IMG/VR virus record: IMGVR_UViG_3300010883_000057
Location: 1 to 47,240 of that record
Strand: one strand, 5' to 3'
Length of the DNA: 47,240 nt
Source of the DNA: a virus
The position numbers and the translations under genes are program-made. Shown here one piece after another: positions 16,703 to 26,435 of the stretch. Within the stretch, counting starts at the first letter, position 1, and every line of letters starts with the position of its first letter. Below the pieces are notes generated by a model that searched no databases, was not told the origin of the DNA, and saw only the letters and a list, made by a program, of their open reading frames with translations.

Positions 16703-16996
16703 TTAACCCATTTCTTCGTCCATTTCATATTCGCGATAAACTGTTGAATCATCTATAAATAATTCCTTATATGCTTTTTGAAAGCTAATTGGACATTTCT
16801 CTTTAATCCATTGTATCTTTTTATCCAAAGATAAATTGTCGAGTTCTTTTATTGAAGAACGTATGATTTTGATTTCTTGGTCAGGAATTAACGCCGTTTC
16901 AAGTCCGCAATATTTATTTTTTCTAGATCCAATATGTAGTAATAGTAGATAACGTAAACTTTTTCCACCACTGTAATAAATCCAAAGTAATTTCAT
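16703..16996 (-). CDS. Small unknown protein, minus strand
   Basis: The 97-residue ORF lies upstream of the other minus-strand gene and could form a two-gene unit with it. It has a basic hydrophobic start (LLWIYYSGGKSLRYLLLLH), then a polar helical region ending in acidic residues (YEMDEEMG). Its ATG shares bases with the ATG of the opposite-strand hub gene (CATG at 16994-16997), and a GAGGTGAT-like ribosome site lies before it. No family is recognised. The tight overlap with the start of the other gene makes the start less certain. Confidence 0.5.
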   Translation of the reverse strand: MKLLWIYYSGGKSLRYLLLLHIGSRKNKYCGLETALIPDQEIKIIRSSIKELDNLSLDKKIQWIKEKCPISFQKAYKELFIDDSTVYREYEMDEEMG

Positions 16997-18332
16997 GGCA
17001 AAAAAATCACCTCAACCAGAAGCTGCTCCAGCTGTAATGGTAAAGTTTCCTGATTTGAGTGGTAACACAGATTGGGGTAGGCAATTTTCATCGTTCGAAT
17101 TTAAAGGCATGCTTAACGGTGGTTATATTGTTAGGGCGGAATTATTCGATCCCCATTTTAATTTACTCAAGAAATTGATGAGTAGTGGTACTGGTGAACA
17201 AGAATATCTTATGCAAGCTAGGCAGATGCCTAAAGGCCCCATATTAGTGGAGTTTCAGATACGTTGGCATGGCGAAAAAGAAGTCAATTATCCTGAAAAG
17301 ACTACTAGAGTGCAAAGTGCATTTTTGCTATCAGTTAGCGCTGGCGGTAGCGCACCAGATAAAGGACTTTTAACATTTGTTGCCATTGATCCTCCCTCAT
17401 GGTACTTGAATACTGGCGATGCCTCCGGAACAGTCTGGAAAGGTAATGTTGGCAAGGCAATGGAGCAAGTTTTAGATAAATATTGTCCCTTAAAATACGA
17501 AGTTAGCAAAACGAATGATTCGGAGCAGAATAAATGGTGGATGATGAGGCAAGATCCCAAGACATTTATTGCTTCTTTGACGGACTGGTCATCGGCGGTT
17601 ACATTTGGTAAGACGCAATGGATTATTGGTATGGATGGAAAGCCTGTCGAGGGTGGACCACAATTAATAATTAAAGAACAGAATGAATTAAAATCCAAAC
17701 AATTAGCACTTTATCATGTGTGGGCGACCCAAGGCCACGATAGCGTCAACACATGGGAATTAATGACTGATAATGCTCTTGCTATAACCAATGCTAAGTT
17801 GGTCACTTCCGGCATTTCTGCTATGTCTGGCGGATATATGGATAAAATAACCGATAGAGAAGAAAAGAAATTATGGGCCAAAGATAAAACTACAGGAAAC
17901 AAAAAAATAGCTAAGACTAAGGATTGGCAAGCATTTACGAAACCGGATGATTCTGCAGGTAAAGGTCCCCCAGATCAAATCGGGTATTCAGCAATAACAA
18001 GTATTCCAGAAGTGTATTCTGCCGGTGACATGGGATTAAATTTTGTGGATTACATTGATGGTAGGCCAAGGGCAATGTATCTCAACCTTGTTAATGCGTT
18101 GATGAGAATGAAGTTAACTGTGCTGGGCCATGGGGTATATGACAATACTCTTGGTCTTGGTGTGGACACTGCGTTTTTACAATGGTTTGGTGCTGACGGA
18201 CAACCATGGTTTGCTACTGGAAATTGGATTATAAATGGATTCCACCATCGTGTTAAACGGGCAACATGGTGGACTGATGTGTATGTTTCACGATATGATC
18301 ACGACTCTGAAGCAGTTAAAGTTGGTGGTTGA
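16995..18332 (+). CDS. Baseplate hub protein, T4 gp27-like
   Basis: The 445-residue protein begins with a Lys/Pro-rich leader, then has FEFKGMLNGGYIVRAELFDPHFNLLKKLM, a pattern typical of hub proteins of the gp27/gp44 fold, and VEFQIRWHGEKE. Later parts (WIIGMDGKPV, VWATQGHDSVNTWEL, MRMKLTVLGHGVYD and a C-terminal FHHRVKRATWWTDVYVSRY) fit the beta-barrel hub layout, whose last strands often show a His and aromatics. T4 gp27 is 391 residues. The tape measure follows with a one-base overlap. Assignment rests on layout and position, not on a full match. Confidence 0.6.
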   Translation: MAKKSPQPEAAPAVMVKFPDLSGNTDWGRQFSSFEFKGMLNGGYIVRAELFDPHFNLLKKLMSSGTGEQEYLMQARQMPKGPILVEFQIRWHGEKEVNYPEKTTRVQSAFLLSVSAGGSAPDKGLLTFVAIDPPSWYLNTGDASGTVWKGNVGKAMEQVLDKYCPLKYEVSKTNDSEQNKWWMMRQDPKTFIASLTDWSSAVTFGKTQWIIGMDGKPVEGGPQLIIKEQNELKSKQLALYHVWATQGHDSVNTWELMTDNALAITNAKLVTSGISAMSGGYMDKITDREEKKLWAKDKTTGNKKIAKTKDWQAFTKPDDSAGKGPPDQIGYSAITSIPEVYSAGDMGLNFVDYIDGRPRAMYLNLVNALMRMKLTVLGHGVYDNTLGLGVDTAFLQWFGADGQPWFATGNWIINGFHHRVKRATWWTDVYVSRYDHDSEAVKVGG

Positions 18333-21300
18333 TGGCTGATCCTAATGTATACGCACTGAGCATACAGCTTGGTTTGGACGCTGGCGACGCTTTTGCAGAT
18401 TTGCAAAAGTTCGGTGGCGATATGTCTGGCATTGAAAAAAGCGCCGCCAAGATGGGCGCGACGGCTGTGGGTGCTATTGGTAAAGAAACTAGCCAAATTG
18501 ATTTGCTTATAAACGCGATAAAGAAAAAGAATGAAGGCCACACTGATCAAAATGACTTAATGGATCAATCGGTTGATATAGCAGAGGATATTGCTGACAG
18601 ATTTGAAGATGTATCAGAGAATAGCGGGGAAACGGAAAAAATTCTTAATAGGATGAAGGGTGCGCTTGTCACCATCCTTAAAGAATTTGAAGCTGTGTTG
18701 GGTGTAACAGAAGATTTCGTTGAAGCTAATTATAGAGCATACGGTGGAATAGAACAGTTAGTCGTTGAATCTAATGCTATAGCAGCTTCATATGGTGTTT
18801 TAGGAAAAGAAGCAAGAGTGGCATATAAAGCCATGGCCGATGTCCGTGTGCCTAGAGATGAAATAGCTGGCTTGACGGGCGCGGTTGCTAGGGCATCAAG
18901 AGAAACAGGCGTGGGGGCTGAGGTATGGGCTACTTATGTTAGGAGACTGCGTGCGACTGGCACTGAGGGCGGGATGGCAGAGACTGCCATACGTAAAGCT
19001 ACGGAAACCATGCGCCAGATGGGTTTAACCGCTGCTGATATGAATAGGATATTGGGCGATACTTCGACTGATGTTGCTGAACTAAACTTTTTATTTGGTG
19101 AAGGTGCGCAGCAAGATTTCACGCAAATGAAAATGGAATTGGATGGATTAGCCAAGGCTACAGGTTTGGCTAATGATGCCGGTAGTAAGCAGCTTAATCA
19201 TATAATGCAGAATAGGGAGGCCATGCTCCTATTCGGCAATTCTATTGGCCATCCCATAAGATCAATTGCGGATATGGGTCAGGCGATGTACCACCATGGG
19301 AAAAATATTGGCGCAGAATTTAAAGCCATTCAAGCGGGAATCAAAGATGGGTCGATAGAAGCTGGAGAAGGTCAGATGATGATGGACGCGTTGGCAAAAG
19401 CCAACGGGATGGCTGGCGCAAGTTCCGTCGCACTTGCTGTCGCCATCAGTGACCAAGCTGATAAGATGGGCATTGTGATAGACAGTGCTGAAAAATACAA
19501 AACAGTTATGAAGGCTGTGCAGGCGGAGATTATATCTAACGAGACTGGCCATGACTCTATGGCCCGTATGTTAGCCGTGATGGGAGACGCATGGACTAAG
19601 ATGAAGCAGTCTGTTCTGTTAGTGATAACAGAAGCGTTGAAGCCATTATTTAAAATTCTTGTCCCAATAATCGGTGCTATAGCCACCGTAATCACTAAGA
19701 TTGCTCAATTTATAGTATGGCTTATGAAGATTCCCGTCATTGGATGGGTGATTCAGCTTGTTGTTGGTTTTGTGTCAATAATCGCCCTTGCTGTAGTCGG
19801 GCTAGTTATGTTGGCCGTCGCAATAGGTGGGGCGATTGGTCCCCTGATAATGATGGCCGGTTTACTCTTCAACATGACCGGGATTGCGGCGGCTGCCGGA
19901 GCCGCAATTACGACTGTTGCTGCGTCGATAGGCACGGCGATAGTAACCATTGGCACGTCTATTGCGGCAGCACTTACAGCGATAGCCGGGCCGTTGGCTG
20001 CGGTGGCTTTACCCATAATGGGAATTGGCGCTGCGTTATTGATGGCTGGTATGGGAGCTTGGTTCTTTGCCAAGGGCGTTAAAATAGTTGCAGAGATGGG
20101 TTGGTCGGCAATACCCGCAATTTTAGGCATGACAGTTGCCATTGGTTTGTTGGGATTAACGTTAATTGGGTTGGCGTATTTAGCAGCACCAGTGGCACCG
20201 ATATTATTAGTTGTGGCTGGGGCGATATTGGCAGTGGGGGCTGCGGTTTGGTTAGTCGGCGCAGGGATGATGCTTGCCGCTAAAGCATTTGCTATATTCG
20301 CAGAATCTTTAGACAAAATAACATTTGGAAAATTGGCTATGCTTGGCTTGGGCCTATTGGCCCTAGCAGTAACATTGATAATTGCTGCTCCGATGCTTTG
20401 GGTCGCAGCGATGTTCTTTGCTCCCGCAGCTCTTTGGATAGCTGCTGGGATGATTATCCTTGCTTTCGGTTTAAATGTATTAGCGCCAGCACTCGCTGCA
20501 TCTAAAGGTCTGGCTATGACCTTGGTAGAGATGTCATTTGCATTGCTCGCAGCCACACCTGCGTTGTTTTTAGCTGCTATCTTTTTCTTACCTGCCGCCA
20601 TTTTGATTGGCATAGGCGCGATTGTTCTTGGCTGGGGGCTTTCTGCGTTGGCAAAGGGTCTTGCTGCGTCTAAAGGTCTGGCGATGGAGCTGATATATAT
20701 GTCTGCGGCATTGCTCTATGCCACACCGATGCTGTTTTTAGCTGCTGCCTTCTTCTTACCTGCCGCCATTTTGATTGGCATAGGCGCGCTTGTTCTTGGT
20801 TTTGGGCTTTCTACGTTGGCAAAGGGTCTTGCTGCGTCTAAAGGTTTGGCTGGGACCTTGATAGCTATGGCTGTGGCCATATTAGTAGCCTCGCCAATGA
20901 TGTATTTTGCTGCTGCTTGGTTTGTTCCTGCTGCCATATTGATTGGAGTTGGAGCAGCCATTCTTGGCATTGGTCTTTTATTGCTTGGAAAAGGCGTCAA
21001 ATCGATGCAGGGCGTTGATCTTATAGCGTTATCGTGGCAATTGTTCGTGGGTGGTTGGGTGTTACTTGGAGCCGCTCCACCATTGGTTATAGCATCAGCG
21101 CTTCTATTTGTTGCTGGGGTATTGTTGTTTGTGGCTGGGGCGTTGATTGCTGCGGGCGGCGCAATGTTAAATTGGGGTGTTGAGCAACTTCATGCAGCTT
21201 CTTTGATTATAGGCGAAACTGCATGGAGTTTGATGGAGAATGCCCCCATATTGATCGCGGCAATGGGGTTACTCGTTATTGCGGGGGTTTTAGCAGTAGT

Positions 21301-22420
21301 TGCTGGAATTTTATTATTTATCGGCGGGCTATTGTTATTGCCAGGCATCGCTATGATATGGCTTGCCGCTGCGATATTGATACCAGCTGCTGCGACTATG
21401 TGGGTTGGAGCCAGTTTACTCCTTGTAGCAGCGGGGATTTTATATACTTCTTCTGTGCTTATTTTAGGAGCTGGTATCAATCTGCTTGTGGGTAGCATAT
21501 TAACATTTGCCGGAGCAATGGTGCTATATGCTGCGGCTGGCGCATTAATTTGGGCTGGGGTAGGGATGATAGTAGCAGCTGCATTCATGATACTTGGGAG
21601 CGCCGCTTTAGTAGTAGCTGTTGGCACTTTGGTAGTTGCGGCAGTTGCGATCGCCGCAGGGGCAATTGCGATGTGGTTTGCGTCATTCTTTATGAGGACG
21701 GCTATAAAATCTATCGTGTGGGCAATGACAGATTTTATAAGAGAAGCCGACAATATTAAAAAAGTCGGTCAAGGCATGCAGCAATTAGCTGATGGTTTAC
21801 TTATATTGAAAGGCACAGATTTAAGTCATATTGCTGATGTTATTGAAGAAGCAGCCGAAGGCATAGGTAAAATTGATGCCTTATCTGATAAGCTAGCAGC
21901 CGTAGCACCTAAGCTTAAAGATGCTGCTACAAAATTGCAGAAGCCTGTAAGCATGATAGTTAAGATATTTAGTGAACTTAATAAGGTCATGGATGATTTC
22001 CATAAGAATATTGACAATATCGGCACTGACATTGACAAGTTGGGGAACAATTTAAAGCAACACGCCGAAGTCATGGATGATGCGGCTTCTAGAATAAATG
22101 TGGTCGTTGACCAAAAAGCTGGCCCAGCTATGGCAAGGGCAGAAGGCGCAGGGATAGGAAATGTTGTTCGTTCTGAGCCAATAAGCGAAATACAAGTGAT
22201 GACAGATGCTGAAGGCGAAGGTAAATCTAATGAAGGTGAAGCGCAAGTAGATATATTGAACAATATGTACCATGAATTGGTGACGCTTAATACGACTGCT
22301 ATGACGATTGCGGCAAGTGGGAACATGGATGAAATCTTTGACATGCTAAACCAATACATGCCTAGCATGGCTAACAAAGAAGAAGGATTAGCTTCTGAAC
22401 TTAATCAATATATGTCGTAG
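18332..22420 (+). CDS. Tape measure protein
   Basis: The 1362-residue protein is the longest in the window and lies between the hub and baseplate genes as tape measures do. The start is the ATG at 18332, overlapping the previous stop (TGATG); the TTG just before is unlikely. Residues 1-130 are helical and polar. Residues about 450-1120 form a very hydrophobic region of many Ala/Gly/Leu/Ile segments. Within it, three copies of a 56-residue unit (168 bases, from about 20490) repeat the pattern AKGLAASKGLA followed by a hydrophobic helix and FLPAAILIGIGA. The last 240 residues are coiled-coil-like. The hydrophobic core may help membrane entry of DNA during injection, as in other phages. Confidence 0.85.
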   Translation: MADPNVYALSIQLGLDAGDAFADLQKFGGDMSGIEKSAAKMGATAVGAIGKETSQIDLLINAIKKKNEGHTDQNDLMDQSVDIAEDIADRFEDVSENSGETEKILNRMKGALVTILKEFEAVLGVTEDFVEANYRAYGGIEQLVVESNAIAASYGVLGKEARVAYKAMADVRVPRDEIAGLTGAVARASRETGVGAEVWATYVRRLRATGTEGGMAETAIRKATETMRQMGLTAADMNRILGDTSTDVAELNFLFGEGAQQDFTQMKMELDGLAKATGLANDAGSKQLNHIMQNREAMLLFGNSIGHPIRSIADMGQAMYHHGKNIGAEFKAIQAGIKDGSIEAGEGQMMMDALAKANGMAGASSVALAVAISDQADKMGIVIDSAEKYKTVMKAVQAEIISNETGHDSMARMLAVMGDAWTKMKQSVLLVITEALKPLFKILVPIIGAIATVITKIAQFIVWLMKIPVIGWVIQLVVGFVSIIALAVVGLVMLAVAIGGAIGPLIMMAGLLFNMTGIAAAAGAAITTVAASIGTAIVTIGTSIAAALTAIAGPLAAVALPIMGIGAALLMAGMGAWFFAKGVKIVAEMGWSAIPAILGMTVAIGLLGLTLIGLAYLAAPVAPILLVVAGAILAVGAAVWLVGAGMMLAAKAFAIFAESLDKITFGKLAMLGLGLLALAVTLIIAAPMLWVAAMFFAPAALWIAAGMIILAFGLNVLAPALAASKGLAMTLVEMSFALLAATPALFLAAIFFLPAAILIGIGAIVLGWGLSALAKGLAASKGLAMELIYMSAALLYATPMLFLAAAFFLPAAILIGIGALVLGFGLSTLAKGLAASKGLAGTLIAMAVAILVASPMMYFAAAWFVPAAILIGVGAAILGIGLLLLGKGVKSMQGVDLIALSWQLFVGGWVLLGAAPPLVIASALLFVAGVLLFVAGALIAAGGAMLNWGVEQLHAASLIIGETAWSLMENAPILIAAMGLLVIAGVLAVVAGILLFIGGLLLLPGIAMIWLAAAILIPAAATMWVGASLLLVAAGILYTSSVLILGAGINLLVGSILTFAGAMVLYAAAGALIWAGVGMIVAAAFMILGSAALVVAVGTLVVAAVAIAAGAIAMWFASFFMRTAIKSIVWAMTDFIREADNIKKVGQGMQQLADGLLILKGTDLSHIADVIEEAAEGIGKIDALSDKLAAVAPKLKDAATKLQKPVSMIVKIFSELNKVMDDFHKNIDNIGTDIDKLGNNLKQHAEVMDDAASRINVVVDQKAGPAMARAEGAGIGNVVRSEPISEIQVMTDAEGEGKSNEGEAQVDILNNMYHELVTLNTTAMTIAASGNMDEIFDMLNQYMPSMANKEEGLASELNQYMS
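20501..20846. repeat. 168-base tandem repeat in the tape measure gene
   Basis: The sequence TCTAAAGGT recurs at 20501, 20669 and 20837, exactly 168 bases apart, and the bases between are closely similar. Each unit encodes 56 residues with the start SKGLA and the later FLPAAILIGIG or close variants. This is an in-frame duplication series that changes the protein length in fixed steps. Confidence 0.85.
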
Positions 22421-22434
22421 TGGAGAATTAAATT

Positions 22435-23088
22435 ATGGTAATGGTTTATACAAGTCAGGATCGTAGTTATATAAAAGGAGTGAAATTCGAACTGGCGAAT
22501 GCTTTTCCGTTGGGTCACCAATCTGGTTCTGGGAAATCAATGGAGTTTCAATTTCCACCTAAAATCACTAGTGACGGGAGAAAAGGCTCTTGGGAAGAAG
22601 GTGAATTAAGAGGTGTAGAACCGATTTCTGTGTTCAAGACATCTGGGGCGAGAGAAATATCAATTAAATGGACATATATAGTAGATGGTGGTAAGTGGAC
22701 TGCTGAAAGAGTGTCGAACAATGTTAAAAAATTGAGAGGGTATTTTGCTCAATTAAAAGGGGAAGGCGGTAATCCTACTCCAGGAGATCGCAAAGCTTTG
22801 GTTGTGAAATTTAAAATGTGGAGGCATGGTGATCCACGAGACCATATGACTGCCCGTATAAAAGCAATTGATGTAAAACATGGTGAGACGATAGTGTCTG
22901 ATAATGCCGATGGCCGACGTGGCGCTTCGGGTGGCGGTGGCGGTGGCAGTGATTCCATATTTCCATTACGAACTGATATAACAGTTGATTTACGTTTATG
23001 GTCCCAAGGCAGCTCAGCAGCATTTGGAGAGGGGCCACACCAAAGATTAGCGGCTTTGCTGCCGTCCACACCGCCGATGTGGTATTAG
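22435..23088 (+). CDS. Baseplate/tail tube associated protein
   Basis: The 217-residue protein has a segment QFPPKITSDGRKGSWEE, then ISVFKTSGAREISIKWTYIVDGG and NNVKKLRGYFAQLKG, and near the end DITVDLRLWSQG. This mix of tube-like beta-strands and a hinge is seen in small baseplate-tube linker proteins of contractile tails (possibly gp48-like). A Gly-rich run lies between residues about 163 and 171. A GGAG ribosome site precedes the ATG. It lies between the tape measure and the gp53-like gene. Naming is tentative. Confidence 0.6.
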   Translation: MVMVYTSQDRSYIKGVKFELANAFPLGHQSGSGKSMEFQFPPKITSDGRKGSWEEGELRGVEPISVFKTSGAREISIKWTYIVDGGKWTAERVSNNVKKLRGYFAQLKGEGGNPTPGDRKALVVKFKMWRHGDPRDHMTARIKAIDVKHGETIVSDNADGRRGASGGGGGGSDSIFPLRTDITVDLRLWSQGSSAAFGEGPHQRLAALLPSTPPMWY

Positions 23089-23097
23089 GAGTAACAA

Positions 23098-23412
23098 ATG
23101 AGCGATTTAGGATATTTTTCTAGGTTCCAAACTACCGAATCGATTCTTGTTGATGGCAAGAAGACATTAGGCACTTGGGATCCTCCGAATTTTATAAAAG
23201 AAAAGCCAGATAAGGAGTTCGTTTTAACTTATCATGTTACATCTAAAACTGAGGGTCGTCCGGACCTGATATCAAATGCTGTTTACGGGACTAGCGATTT
23301 ATCTTGGGTTATAATAGCATTTAATAAACCAAGAAATACTTTAAACTGGCCAAAAACCGGTGATACAATTGAGTATCCTACTCAATCAATAGTAATGATG
23401 GAGCTTTTGTAG
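23098..23412 (+). CDS. 53: Baseplate wedge protein, T4 gp53-like
   Basis: The 104-residue product has the gp53 core: YHVTSKTEGRPDLISNAVYG, then DLSWVIIAFNKPRN and GDTIEYPT. In T4, gp53 holds baseplate wedges together and uses a LysM-like fold; here the protein is shorter (T4 gp53 is 196) and keeps mainly the fold core. A strong ribosome site (AGGAGTAAC) precedes the ATG. The stop shares a base with the GTG of the next gene. Confidence 0.8.
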   Translation: MSDLGYFSRFQTTESILVDGKKTLGTWDPPNFIKEKPDKEFVLTYHVTSKTEGRPDLISNAVYGTSDLSWVIIAFNKPRNTLNWPKTGDTIEYPTQSIVMMELL

Positions 23413-25691
23413 TGTCAGACAATATCGGCGTAGTTTGGAATAAATTTTTTAAGCACAGGACCAGAAATATATGGGAAAGATTTCCTGGCCAATATCGAGC
23501 TGTAGTTGTTGAGACTAATGATCCTCTTAACATGCATAGAGTGAGATATAAATGTCCAGAATTACATGATTGGGATTTGAAAGATGAAGATTGCCCATGG
23601 GCTGTATCTTCATTTGATCTTGGTACTAAAAGACATGGAAGATGGTCTCATCCTTGCAGAGGCGATTGGATATGGATTGCGTTTGAAAAATCTCATCCGT
23701 ACGGGTCTATCTGGACGGGGTTTGCAGATCCCACAAGAAGAAAATTTTATTCGTATCCATCAATTTTTAACATAAGCCCTCTTAGTGTAACGGAAAATGG
23801 CGAGCCTGATAGCGCACCGACCGATTACGATAAAGATTATTTGCCAAAAGATGGCCGCCCAATGTCGCATGGGTGGCAAGATCGATATGGAAATTTAGAC
23901 ATACATTCGTCGGTGGGGTTTTTTCCTACTGAGCATAAAGATAAGCCACCCTTGGCTGATCACGATGCTTTACAAGGCTCAGAATTTAAAGCTGGATCTG
24001 AAGCCCCTGAAGTTAATAAGCCTGATAAAAAGTATATGACTAGGGTTACTAAATATGGCAATATGATGATAATGGGTGACCAGGGTTATCATTGGCATAA
24101 AGATTCTTCAAAAGGTGAGTTTAAAGGCAGTTTTGATGATGATGAAAAATTTGAAACTGATAGGTGGTTGTATCTTCAGAAATTAATAAATGAAGATGTT
24201 CCTGATTCCGATGATGAATTTGGGGATCAACGAAGAGTAGAAATAAAGACTAGGTATGGCCATAAATTAGAATTTAGAGATGTGGGGTGGGCACAAGAAG
24301 AGCCTATTGCTTCTAAAACAAGAGAAGGAGAATATGGGGACCCCGCAACTATTGGCTCTGGTAAGCATGATTTTAGATGGATCAAAATACGCACAAAAGC
24401 CGGGATGTTGATCCAAGCGTGTGACAAAGGCGCGCACCCCAATGATGATGAATTTGTCAAGCGTAAACTTGTGGATGAAGTGGGGCATAAAACAGAACGT
24501 GAAGATAAACATTGGGAAGGGAAAGACGCTAGGTGGATTCGAATGGTCACAAGGCACGGTCTTAAATTCGTGCTTGATGATAGAGGAACTGATGATAAGA
24601 AAGCGAGAGAAAAAGAGCTTCCTAGAGCAAACGGGATATTAATCAAAGGTCGAAGATCGCCAGGGGCTAAAAAATCACCTGAAGAAGGTAATCCCAAGGG
24701 ATTTTATTGGGAATTTAATGAGAATGATGAAGCTAATCATACATCATGGGGATCACCTCTTGGTCTTTCGATGGAAATAAATGATCGATATCAGTATATT
24801 ATGCTATCTGCGAGTATGGGGAAAGAATGGGCTAAAGGCTGGAAGCATATAGAAGAAAATGAATTTATACGTAAACCCACAATGCTTGAAGATCCAGAGC
24901 ATAATGCTCATCATCTTAAATTAGATCATGACAATGAATATATCAGGCTTAAAACAAGAGCGGTAGGAAAGAATAAACCAGAATCACCAGCCGAAAAATC
25001 AGACAATAAAGACGAGCACCAAGGTATAGAAATGCGGGATGGCCAAAGTGGCGATGGGGTGTGGACTGAAATAATTGATTCTGAGCATCGCGGGATGTGG
25101 TGGACTAAAAAACATCATCTTGGCATTTGGCGTGCTGCGAAAAATCGCAAAATGTATACATGGAAGCAAGATGAAAAACGAGAAATTGTAATATATAATG
25201 ATGAAAATGGGCCAATAAAGATATATGCTAGGGGTAAAATAGAAATCAAGTCGTTGGACAATATTCATCTTGATGCTGAAAAAGATATAAAAATTAAAGC
25301 TGGCGGTGATATAACAATGGAATGTGGAAACAATTGGGGTGCTTTAGTCGGCGCTAAATATATGATCGATGCCTTAGCCGACATTAGCATAAAATCTGGG
25401 GGAGCTATAAATAATCAATGCACTAATATTTTTGGGATTATGGGTGCCGCATCTGTCGAAATAGGCGCAATAATAAATGCTAAAGAAGTAAATGCGTATT
25501 TTCCGCCATGTATGCCAGGACTTGGGGCTGGTTCTGAAAAAGGATCGCCTAATCCTGCTGATTTTGCCGAACCAGCGGGAACTGTAGTAACACCAATAGT
25601 ACCGCCAATCGAACCTACAGATAGAGCAAAAACTTATAACGAGCCATTTGAAGAGTGTCCTATAGAAGAAGTTGAACATAAAATAGAGTAA
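23412..25691 (+). CDS. Baseplate central spike, T4 gp5-like (no lysozyme domain)
   Basis: The start is a GTG overlapping the previous stop (TAGTG). Residues about 25-115 form an OB-fold like the gp5 N-terminal domain (YRAVVVETNDPLNMHRVRYKCPEL, then DWIWIAFEKSHPYGSIWTG). From about residue 208 onward a pattern of the form K/R-T-R-x-G-x-x-L-x-x-x-D-x-G repeats several times (about 208-225, 274-292, 322-340, 373-392), ending in a needle-like region (IKSLDNIHLDAEKDIKIKAGGDI). The latter resembles the gp5/VgrG beta-helix. No lysozyme domain with a catalytic Glu pattern is visible, unlike T4 gp5. At 759 residues it is longer than T4 gp5 (575). Confidence 0.75.
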   Translation: MSDNIGVVWNKFFKHRTRNIWERFPGQYRAVVVETNDPLNMHRVRYKCPELHDWDLKDEDCPWAVSSFDLGTKRHGRWSHPCRGDWIWIAFEKSHPYGSIWTGFADPTRRKFYSYPSIFNISPLSVTENGEPDSAPTDYDKDYLPKDGRPMSHGWQDRYGNLDIHSSVGFFPTEHKDKPPLADHDALQGSEFKAGSEAPEVNKPDKKYMTRVTKYGNMMIMGDQGYHWHKDSSKGEFKGSFDDDEKFETDRWLYLQKLINEDVPDSDDEFGDQRRVEIKTRYGHKLEFRDVGWAQEEPIASKTREGEYGDPATIGSGKHDFRWIKIRTKAGMLIQACDKGAHPNDDEFVKRKLVDEVGHKTEREDKHWEGKDARWIRMVTRHGLKFVLDDRGTDDKKAREKELPRANGILIKGRRSPGAKKSPEEGNPKGFYWEFNENDEANHTSWGSPLGLSMEINDRYQYIMLSASMGKEWAKGWKHIEENEFIRKPTMLEDPEHNAHHLKLDHDNEYIRLKTRAVGKNKPESPAEKSDNKDEHQGIEMRDGQSGDGVWTEIIDSEHRGMWWTKKHHLGIWRAAKNRKMYTWKQDEKREIVIYNDENGPIKIYARGKIEIKSLDNIHLDAEKDIKIKAGGDITMECGNNWGALVGAKYMIDALADISIKSGGAINNQCTNIFGIMGAASVEIGAIINAKEVNAYFPPCMPGLGAGSEKGSPNPADFAEPAGTVVTPIVPPIEPTDRAKTYNEPFEECPIEEVEHKIE

Positions 25692-25703
25692 TGGAAGATT
25701 GAC

Positions 25704-26435
25704 ATGATAATAAATTTCCCGACTGGCTTATATAAAAGTATATTGCCTTCTAAACCTGAAGATAGAGGCAATGTGACATATACTATAAGTAATGATGACC
25801 CTCCTAGAACTGGTGTTTTGTTTCCTAAAATTCCGCATGGAATTCAAGCTAAGCCCAGGATACCTAAAATGAGTGCTGTTATTTTGAGAGATGCTGTGGG
25901 TTCTCTTGTTTTTAGTGTGTCTAAAGCAACAAAATCATTGACTAGCGATAATATTAGACAATTCGAAACAGGGCAAGTGTTAAATTTTGATGATGTTGAA
26001 ATTAAAGAAATTACCCCAATGCTTGTTAGTGAAAAGACAGAGATACGCCATGATATTACAGCTATTAATTATGACAAAATAGGTGTTACGACTGATGAGC
26101 AACACAAGATAGCTGACCTGTCATATTCTGTTTATCAATCGTTGATAAAAAAACTAAATATTGCAAAAAGACAACGCGCAGATGCTGAGGAAGTGGTTTC
26201 TTCTAATCAAAAATTGATAAATGAAACCACTAGGACTATTAATGCTTTAACAGTCGTTGATGATAATTCTGTGATTACTGACACAGATATATCTTATTTG
26301 ATTGATAAATTAAAATTGAAACGTGATGCAGAAATCATTGTGAGAGACGCTGCGACGAAAAGTGCTGGTGTATTTGCTGAACAAGCAGAAAAACTTGTAA
26401 ATGAATTGCGTCACGTTGCTACTGTGGTGAAATAA
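25704..26435 (+). CDS. Unknown baseplate-region protein with coiled coil
   Basis: The 243-residue protein has a beta-like N-terminal half (VTYTISNDDPPRTGVLFPKI) and a helical C-terminal half with regularly spaced hydrophobic residues (YQSLIKKLNIAKRQRADAEEVV onward), likely a coiled coil with a hinge near residues 190-200. Its stop overlaps the gp25-like start by one base. No family is recognised. It lies between spike and wedge genes, so a baseplate or fibre-attachment role is inferred. Confidence 0.65.
   Translation: MIINFPTGLYKSILPSKPEDRGNVTYTISNDDPPRTGVLFPKIPHGIQAKPRIPKMSAVILRDAVGSLVFSVSKATKSLTSDNIRQFETGQVLNFDDVEIKEITPMLVSEKTEIRHDITAINYDKIGVTTDEQHKIADLSYSVYQSLIKKLNIAKRQRADAEEVVSSNQKLINETTRTINALTVVDDNSVITDTDISYLIDKLKLKRDAEIIVRDAATKSAGVFAEQAEKLVNELRHVATVVK

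Noticed and set aside
19753-20613. Long minus-strand open frame inside the tape measure gene
   Set aside because: It is an antisense shadow of Ala/Gly/Ile-rich repeats, low-complexity (Ala/Pro/Ile) with no ribosome site or family.
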